From Terfezia claveryi (taxonomy: Eukaryota; Ascomycota; Pezizomycetes; Pezizales; Pezizaceae): a stretch of 64,000 nucleotides of DNA. The notes beneath the pieces are model-generated. The model was given only the letters and a program-made list of their open reading frames with translations, did no database searches and had not been told where the DNA came from. The stretch lies in contig WHUX01000211.1 in the NCBI GenBank assembly GCA_015179025.1, positions 1 to 64,000 on the forward strand, in the 5' to 3' direction. A program made the translations under genes and the position numbers. Of the stretch, positions 56,165 through 64,000 are shown one piece after another; within the stretch, counting starts at the first letter, position 1; each line of letters begins with the position of its first letter.

Positions 56165-58365
56165 ATGTCAGCACCAGCCGTGCTCCCGCAAAGGTACGTA
56201 TACATCCATGCTATTACGTTGATGTATAGAGCTAATTAAAGTTTCAGCGCTCAATTCGAAGGGGGTGGTACTACTCTTAGGCGGGGTTGTTGTGCCAACC
56301 AGACTAGTACTACTCCCCTTGCTGTTGCATCCTTATCTGCTCATGATCTACGCACACGAACTCTTACATTCATGATATCTGCACTCAACACCACTGACTC
56401 AAATTCCCGTGCTGCGGCGTTTACCTCACTGGAGCCCAATCCTGTCGTATCAGATGATCCCGACAGTACTGACAGTAACACTCGCTGGTTAAAGCTACTC
56501 AACCAGATTGCATTGCTGCTGGTTCGCGAGCACGAGATTGTCGCTGTTCTTCCTAAACAGTCGGGCCCACATGCTCATGTTAATATCATGGTCACCACGG
56601 ACTCGGACAGTGAGGAAGATCACTCTCTCCATAGCCAAGATCCTCAGCCACCCCCTCCGGCAAAATACTTAGTGACACAGAACCCCACCTCCGACTCACC
56701 TGACTCACCAACTCCTACTGCCGACTGTCTCACCCCGGAAACCCTCAAGACCTCGGATTCACTACTGGAGTATCTTAATAGTCACCGACATGACTCTTTT
56801 CCAATACATGTACTCAGCGTTGAGGCGCTACTCAACAAATGCATTGCTAACCCAAGAGCCGGCATGGCCTTATTAACGCTTTACATCACCTTCCGAGCTG
56901 CACCAAAGATGAATCGGCGGTTCAATGCACCCACACTCACATCCTTCTTTCGGGCACTCCAGTCCTTGACTCCAGAAGAGGTCTCTAGGAGTGTTCGTCA
57001 AAACAACCTCACCATCAGTATAGGAGGCGAGGGCGAACGAAATCTCATTGCAGACATTCTCCACTCTATTGTTGTAGACTCACTTGAGGCTGAATATCCA
57101 TATCTCTACAAACAATGGCAAACCACTAGTCAAGCAATCTATGATGGTAGAAGTGCCTGGGAATTCCACAAACTCCTTGTGTACACCTTCTCCTTGGCTA
57201 AAAAATATGTTGCTTCCCTCATATCCGCACTGAAATTGCCTGCCTCAATCCCCAAAGTCTCGGTAAGCATTGCAAGCAAGTGGATGTTCTCTCTCCACAA
57301 ACTTATTTACCACTCACCTATTTTTCAAGCCCACATCGGCGCTCTCGAATCCCTGGTTGCAGAGAAAATGAAGGTGGCCATGAAAAGGGGGTTCAGTGAC
57401 CCACCAGTGCCAAATGAGGATTTTGATGATGGTATAGATTTAGAGATGAACCTTGAGCAGGCGACTTCTCCTAGCCGCATGGTGCAAAAAGCATTGTGGC
57501 TTGTAGTCTCATATCAACAAGCAATGGAAGTTGTCACCAATCGCCGGGCACTCCCAAAATTCCCACTCTCATTTACATTCCTGGAACCTCCTACTAAGCG
57601 TAGCATAACAGAAATGGAATCATGGACAGATGTGATTCATAGCATGTATCCCTCCACTACCACTCCTTCTATGCAACCATCTTCACAAGCGATCACAGCA
57701 CAGAAGCTATTAATGCATTAACTATCTTTGGTACCAAAAACAAAGGAAAATCAACCCACTTCGCTGGCCACCCACATCTATTCTGCGGAGCTTATCACGC
57801 CGAGAGCATGCTTGGCACACTTTCCTATCTCTCCTACCACCCCCACTGTGTTACCCACGATCAAGATACCCTGCTTATGCGACGAACGAAAGAGGAGCTC
57901 TTGTTGTTCAAAAACACATATGGGACAATTGGGGTCTCGAAGAGATGTTGTCCAGTGTGTACAAAGCTGCTTTCTCTTCTGTATAAGCACAGCCAGGGGC
58001 AGATTCGGGCGATGATAGGTGGATCTGGCAATCAGGGCATGCCAGTTTTACACCAGCCAGAGCTAAAAGTCTTGAATTCTCATTGGAATATATACCCCAC
58101 TGCTCTTCCGCCGTTTTTGCCCAAGGAGGTAGCTGAGGAATTAGTTAAGTGGTTGGAAGGCTTGTTGAAGCACGCAGTGAAGAAGGTTGTGAGTGCGGAT
58201 TCGAAGGGGCAGAGCCCAGAGCCTGAGGGGTCAGGACGTGAGGAGTTCCCAGTTGTAAGAGTTGCGCCGAGGGGTAATACAGCTCGTCCATGGTGGCATT
58301 GGACGGCTCAGGAGGTGGCAGAGGCAGAGGCTGCGGAGGAGGCAGAGTGGGCGGCAGAGGAGTAG
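56165..58365 (+). CDS. OTT_1508-type deaminase-fold protein (697 aa)
   Basis: Three exons: 56165-56193, 56248-57645 and 57699-58365; introns of 54 and 53 nt and an exact multiple of three overall. The large N-terminal region (about residues 50-475) is helical and unassigned. The C-terminal part has the zinc-deaminase signature: FAGHPHLFCGAYHAES with H509-A-E511, then IGVSKRCCPVCTKLL with C560 and C563. The HAE/SK-CxxC arrangement is that of the OTT_1508-like deaminase family, expanded in fungi and predicted to act on nucleic acids or nucleotides in conflict or mutagenic defence; activity here is inferred. Exon 2 contains a 31-bp micro-insertion plus 8-bp duplication (56277-56315) that adds 13 codons in frame without a stop. 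The tail is an acidic Ala/Glu repeat. Confidence 0.82.
56277..56307 (-). repeat. 31-bp micro-insertion inside the deaminase exon
   Basis: On the minus strand it starts CTAGTCTGGTTGGCACAACA. It is bounded by exact TACTACTC copies (56269-56276 and 56308-56315). Together with one repeat copy it adds 39 bp, a multiple of three, so the reading frame survives. Confidence 0.85.
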
Positions 58366-58716
58366 CAAAACCAATGACGGGATGGATACGGCGGCGGGGT
58401 TTTGTTTGTAAGATTACGAGGTTATATGAGCGAGGAATTGTGAAGAGAATAGGTTGAATGTATTCAAAGTAATGATAACGGAGCTATCTTAGGTATCGCT
58501 ATAGTCTTAATGCTACGTGTGATGTGAAGGTTGTTCATTCTCTCAAACTACCTATACTACGCTCGCATATGTACATATACAAACGGATATGCCAAGGCAC
58601 TACTTAGGGGCAAGGTTGCATACCGCATAGGCCAGCCCCACACATTCCCCTAAGCCAACGACGGGCAAGGCAAAGAAAAGCCCCTCCGCGCAACACAACA
58701 ACTGGGGAAAGCAAGA
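58366..58716. other. 3' flank of the deaminase gene
   Basis: Presumed 3'UTR and spacer; no other feature. Confidence 0.4.
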
Positions 58717-59517
58717 GTAGTCAAATGAGAATTTTTTTTTTTTGATTGATATAATATACAAAATTGACCAGCTCCCCCTGTACGGACTAAACCATATTGA
58801 GGCGCTCCATTTGACCACCTAAATTGAAAAAAACTGATGGGTGTTAATTGTGATACTGGAACCATATGAGCTATCAACATGCCTCGTTCGTTGGCACAAC
58901 CAAGCAGACTAGTTCTACTGAAAAAGCCCGAATCCAACAACATCTTGACGATCTCCAAAATGCAGCCATTGAGGAAATCCTCAAAGAAATCGGACTCATC
59001 AGCTGACTACTATCACAACCTTCTGGAGGATATCTCAAGAGCTTTAGAGAGCATTAATATAAAACGATAGATCTATTTTCTATTTTATTCAAAGTGCCAT
59101 GATCCCATCATTACCTTTGAAAAGCTCATCTTTGACTTATTTAAACCCAAGCACTTGCTTGCCTTTTATGGTATCAAGATTCTCCTCTATCCAGTTAATG
59201 AGATCTTCTGTTTCTTCCTTTTCCCATCTATATGATGATGAAGATGCGGTTACTTGTGACATCCTTGGATAGAGGTTGCGGTAGGGTGTGTTGTGGTGGG
59301 GTAAGGTGGGGTGTGGAGATGTTTTTAAGCCGTAAGACAAAATTCTGATCAATCCATCAAGATCAATCAACTCCGGAGTGGATTGATGAAAGTACTGCAT
59401 ATCAGCCAGAACTGATCTTGGCAAGGCAGGGTTGTTCGCCAAGGGCCAATCAGCGTGTATGCCAAGATCGGAATTTATGCATCAGATCGAGAAATTTTTC
59501 TCATTTGACTACCACTA
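58717..59517. mobile_element. TIR mini-element with SANT-like ORF remnants, copy 2
   Basis: The ends are GTAGTCAAATGAG (58717) and CTCATTTGACTACCACTA (59500-59517). The sequence matches the element at 9962-10661 in inverse orientation. The minus strand near 59137-59260 encodes WEKEETEDLINWIEENLD then IKGKQV and, past a TAA, VKDELFKGNDGI, a SANT/Myb-like segment. The plus strand at 58990-59070 encodes SSADYYHNLLEDISRALESI. The two coding relics point in opposite directions in both copies. Confidence 0.72.
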
Positions 59518-60932
59518 GTTATCATATGTATGGTGACAGCTCACATCTCTTCGCTGGTGAAGTGGCTCTTTATTGACCATATCTATTTCTCCGCTTGCTC
59601 GTGTTGCTAGCCTGTCAAACCAATATTTCCAATAGGTTATGAGCCCGGCCAATATCTATTTCTCCGCTTGCTCATGTTGCTAGCCAAGCGGAAAAAAATA
59701 AGAATATTCTTGTAACCGAAATATGCTTATCATTTACTATGTGGGACCGGCGAATGTATGCTTGTAACCAATATATGCTTATATCCGGTATGCTTGTATC
59801 AAGAGACCTCTGTATATGTATAGCTTTCATAACAGGAGTCCAGTATACCAATCTTTCTCCGCCTGCTTGGATCCAAACATCTTCCTATAGAGGAATAAAA
59901 AACTATATATGTTACTACCGTCTAATGAAACTATGACCATAGGATTTATTCACGGCTCTGAAACAAAGGTTCTGAGGGAATGAAGCTCAATGATAATTTT
60001 GGTTACCTGATGGGGACTAGGAATCGATTCAGAACCCAATAATAACTTACCACTAAACACCTGCACTTATGATATATACTGTATGTATGTACCTAAGTGT
60101 GCACGCGCCCGCCGCCGCATTGTGTTTGTACTGTACATAAACGAAACCATTTCATTCTCGCTCGGGGATTTATATCCAAGTTTACTACTTACTACTTTGA
60201 AACGATAAATTAGTTGAAAGTAAACATGGATTACCTGAAAAGTGGCAGTTGGGGCTGCCCGCAGCGGGATTAGTTTCAAATTTTTGTGGCTTGGGCCACT
60301 ACGTCGAGATTAACCTGTTGGTTCGGTAGATGTGAACTGGGGTATGCTCCCCCCACCTCCAGTATTGAACCGGGACGATGAAACCAAATAATAAAGAAAT
60401 CTTTACGAACCTAGAATAATTAGCCTAATAATGTACGGAGTATAGCCTAGGTTAATGATAATTTTTACCCCCCCCCCCTCCCCCTCCCCTTACTACTTAA
60501 TTTAGTTACTTCAATGATAAGCCTAGGGTGGTAAAATATCAAAATTGTAAGATAGTTAGGACTGAAACCAAGTCAATACCTTCAGCAATTGTAATACGAC
60601 AGATTGTATACATTCCTGCAAAGGAGCTTGGGTTCTGGTTGGTCCTTTTACACATTATACATTGTGCAATGCCTTCATCTCTGTAAAGGTAGTTGTATAG
60701 ATATATATACTGTACTATGATTGAACAGAATGTATACAAAGGTAAGCATTTGGTTATGCCGGGTATAAAAAAACAGAGGAGTACATGCAATCCGTCCCGT
60801 CCGGTAGCAATTTGGCACCAAATACAACAAAAAGAAACGCCCTCCCAAGATCCCAGTGCCAGAAGGTAAGAAAAAGGAAGAAATAAAAAACCCTGAGACT
60901 CTCGAATACACTCACTCGCAACTCCCATATCA
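59518..60932. other. intergenic with eroded terminal-repeat fragments
   Basis: 59700-59820 has AACCAATATATGCTTAT and TATGCTTGTATCAAGAG, the inverse of the strings at 44040-44130. A C-rich run lies at about 60469-60490. The 144-aa minus-strand frame at 60539-60973 runs into the 3' end of the next gene and is not supported. Confidence 0.4.
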
Positions 60933-62742
60933 TCACTGCGTGCATCTCGCTGAAACCTTGACAACAACCTCACTCGTCATCATAATTTGATTATCCATGC
61001 CCATAGCCTCCATCATTGCCCCATGCCCCATCCCATTGCCCACCACCGGGTAAACCCCAAGAGTATGCACTAGATCTTCAATACTCTCCACCCTTCCATT
61101 GCCCATCACCTTTGATGCATCAGCAGCATCCCCACCTTTCCTATTCTTCCCGTGATAAAGCCTACTGAACATACCCCTCTTTGGCTGGTTCATTGTATAT
61201 TCCCCATACGCATTTGCATAATTCCCATTCCCCAAATCTCCATTCTTTCGTTCAGGATCATATGCCCATGTTAAGAAATCCTCTGCGGTATAAGACTTGA
61301 CGGTCAATTGTCCTGGCCTCGGGGGATGAGCGAGAGGTGTTATAGGTCTATGGATAGATTTTTGTGAAATGTCGGATGCGAACTTATTCGGTGCGGCCTC
61401 CGTCAATTCTAAGGAGTCCCGGGAGAAGTATCGAGGATCGTTGTGGCTGTTGCTTATTGGTGGGAGAAGTTTTTGCTTCCGTGCTTGAGCATTGTGGAAT
61501 AGCGCAGTGAGGGCGGGGACAGAGGCTGTGACAATAGCGAAAAGGTGTTCTAGCTGCGCAGCGAGGGCAATTATAGAAAAGTTCCAGCCGATGTCTAGAG
61601 AGCGCCAGGCAGTTGGTTGGTAGACTAAACGCCAGAATGCAGCGCCGATGGCTCTACAATGATGTTAGCTCCATGACCTCTCTCGCAAGATGTGATTTCA
61701 ATATGGGAGAACACGCACATTATACCCATACCAAAGACACAAGCCAGCCCCAATCTCTGCTTAAGAGGTAATTTCAAACTCCACAAGAACCTTCGATGAC
61801 ATTAGCAAATAGCCCACTTCCAAAACCCAGAGACCACTTACTTCATCGGTAATAATATAACAATTATATCAAATGCCACGGAAACACTCCTTATCCCTGA
61901 ATACATTATTACACTCCTTTCTAGAGTGGGGCATCCTGAATACCGCTGTGAAATCACCCAGAACGAGTGAATAGGTTTACATTGGAATATGGATGCAAGA
62001 CAGCTGGCAACAGCGTAGCAAAACAGCATTACAATAACTGCTGAGAGACAAAACTGCATCCGCCTCCAAGTTTGTGGGAAGAGTCGCTTATAGAAAAATA
62101 ACAGAGAGACTTTCACTATGAAGACGTTGAGGGAGTATAAGAGGATGTGATAAAATATAGCCTACAGAGGTTAGCAGCTGTTTCCAAAAAAACTTGCCGG
62201 GAAAAGAGGAGAGTATTACTTTGAGGGTAATACTGATTTCTGCTATAGTAGCATCGTAGATATGTCTCCCTATTGCTCCCGCTAGGATTCCTATTCCACG
62301 GATGCAGGTTAGCTTCTGTACTATCATTCATTAGAGCGCACCCAACTGAACTTATGTCTGTTCATCTAGACAAAGCGAATGTGGGAAACCTACCATAAGA
62401 AGTCACCCCAACAGTACACCACATGATAGCCACTGCCATTACAATTGTCCAGTCATCCCATCCAATCCTTCCTGCCACAAACATTCTCGTCAAAAACCTC
62501 CCCAGCACCACCAGTCCGCATATGCCCGCTGTCACCAACTCAAAAACCAACAACATCTCCCCTCGGTCTGGCGGAACATAGTTCAGTGGGTCACAAAAGG
62601 CTGGCGGTAAAAAGTCGTTGGGGAATTCATGATCTCCATTCCTGTCCATAATATCAACCATGGCAAGCCATGTTTTTTTCTCAATAGGTAGCTCGGAGGT
62701 GATGTTGTGGCAGTTCGCCCAGGTGTAATTTAAGGGATTCAT
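60933..62742 (-). CDS. fungal seven-TM rhodopsin-like membrane protein (510 aa)
   Basis: Five minus-strand exons: 62742-62394, 62290-62220, 62161-61842, 61790-61719 and 61653-60933. The introns are 103, 58, 51 and 65 nt; the total is an exact multiple of three. The fold is that of the fungal rhodopsin-domain family: GWDDW after the first helices, SYGILAGAIGRHIYDAT, IFYHILLYSLNVFIVKVSLL with FFYKRLFP, a loop with cysteines (FQCKPI and YSGCPT), PMKFLWSLKLPLKQRLGLAC and a last helix block. The C-terminal 190 residues are cytosolic and polar. Members sit in the plasma membrane or vacuole; a few act near secondary-metabolite or host-signal pathways, but most have no known role. No CFEM domain is present at the N-terminus. 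Confidence 0.88.
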
Positions 62743-64000
62743 TAGTGTAGATGTCGATTATGTGTATCTGGAGGAATATGTTACAAAGGAACCTCTGTTT
62801 TCGACAGAACCCGGTGAAGAGAACTGGTGGTGATCGGCCAAGTATGTAAGGGATGGTATGGTCTGCCGTTACTTTTTCCTGCAAAAGGAATAACTCCTGC
62901 TTCCTCGTATTGCCTGAGCCGTTTTCTCCTCCAAGCTACATTCCTCAACGGCCGTCAATGCTTATGTTCGAATCGTCGGGGATCGATGTCGAAAAATGCA
63001 AATATATGCAACAGCCACACACTGAACTTACATAATCAAACCAAAGGGTGTGAGGAATCATTGCATAACATATACAATAAACTACCCATAAAATAAAAGT
63101 AGAACACCAACATTTCATAAATACTCGGCCAAATGAACCTTGTATATAACCAGCAGCCGGCAATTAACGTACCTTACCTTCAGATTACCTTCAGGAGGAA
63201 GAAGGGTGTGTGATCTACAGCAAAAAGAGTAACCTAAAACAATATGCATGGGTCAAAACATGTTCAAGGTATGTATGTAATTGTAGTTTAACGGCTTGAA
63301 ACGAGATATGCTTCGTTCACGATCTCTACTAGAAGGATGAATGGGTAACTTTAGGGCCGGCTAATGTATTCTCGTGCCCGGTTTGGGAGGGGTATCCATG
63401 AATCGTTATCCACAGCCAACCTACAATAATTAATTTCCTCCCATACTACATTAGTCGGCAAGATGATCCCCCTGTCTTGTCACAAGGAACACAAATAACA
63501 AGGAATACGAGGGGGTATCTCAAGGCTCCAGTGCACATTTGATATTTCTTCCTGCAATGTAAACAATGCTGACTTCTATTCTTGCTAACGTCGCTTGCAG
63601 TTAATATAATGTACTGCAAAGTTCCCACAGTATCTCATTAGTCTCGTGCCAACCACGCATTTTGTGCAGGTGATAGCTGTGACTAGGGAGGTTGTTCGCA
63701 TTTATCAAATGGTCTTCAGATGAGCCGAGGGGCACCTTTGAATTTCTCCCTGGTTTCTAGAACGTTAATGTAGCGTGGGAGTCAGCACCCAGACTAGGAT
63801 TTGGAAAAACTTAAGCCGCAAACATCTAAATTTCTCTCGATCCCTAGGGTTACTCACACATCACTCGTGCGTCTGCATGTCCCATTGAGGGTTGGATTCT
63901 ACGAAAATAGCCCATCTGATCCGACTCCTACAAAAAGCTCTGGTTCACGGAACTGAGCGGTATTATCTCAGCTTAGCCTATTATTATGTTTTGTACGAGG
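62743..64000. other. intergenic to the window end
   Basis: The first part is the promoter of the rhodopsin-like gene. A TAGTCT-CGTGCCAACCA string near 63641 may be a decayed micro-insertion. No other gene is supported. Confidence 0.4.

Noticed and set aside
60539..60973. 144-aa minus-strand ORF
   Set aside because: It overlaps the 3' end of the rhodopsin-like gene and contains no recognisable domain.

Overview
The window is nuclear DNA from a filamentous ascomycete. Spliceosomal introns are mostly 50-120 nt with GTRNGT-type donors and CTAAY-like branch sites. The gene set is typically fungal: a Zn2Cys6 regulator, a CYP52-type P450, a GWDDW-motif membrane protein, Bfr1, a mitochondrial Obg GTPase and RPB5. 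A dispersed 5S rRNA relic and an intron-bearing tRNA-Asn fit the same picture. The mix of Crinkler-like genes, an OTT_1508-type deaminase and many small DNA transposons is compatible with Pezizomycetes such as morels or truffles, but that placement is inference.

Layout. 1-12.7 kb: a large Zn2Cys6 transcription factor (+), a VWA-domain protein (+), a TIR mini-element with a SANT-like remnant, and a P450 (+). 12.7-22.5 kb: repeat-rich DNA holding two long-inverted-repeat transposons, two very short LINE 3' tails and an ankyrin relic; the only clear gene is a class II aldolase-fold protein at 15.8-16.8 kb, followed at the end by tRNA-Asn. 22.5-41.1 kb: the conserved gene block. It holds a non-catalytic UBC/AKTIP-like protein (-), a MATE transporter (-), mitochondrial Obg (+), a secreted protein with KR processing sites (+), RPB5 (-), BFR1 (+) and a mitochondrial DEAD-box helicase with a giant Gly/Arg-rich repeat tail (+).

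41-56 kb is a degenerate accessory region: minisatellites, 5S rRNA pseudogenes, and a decayed Crinkler-like locus. That locus has a ubiquitin-like header, a PD-(D/E)XK-type nuclease module and an atypical kinase, plus a second kinase copy. The header is separated from the body by a TA-flanked transposon carrying a pogo-like transposase remnant. A second TA-flanked element sits inside the first, and a 16-bp insertion sits inside the second. 56-64 kb: an intact OTT_1508-type deaminase gene (+), a second copy of the SANT-remnant TIR element, and a seven-TM rhodopsin-like protein (-).

The most unusual signal is a dispersed family of ultra-short insertions (11-34 bp). Twelve are listed here. They share the end TAGTCTGGTT(GGCACAAC), differ in length at the other end, and are flanked by about 8-bp direct repeats, as expected for target-site duplications. 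One lies in frame inside the deaminase exon and adds 13 codons; another is the innermost layer of the nested stack. I do not recognise a described element of this kind.
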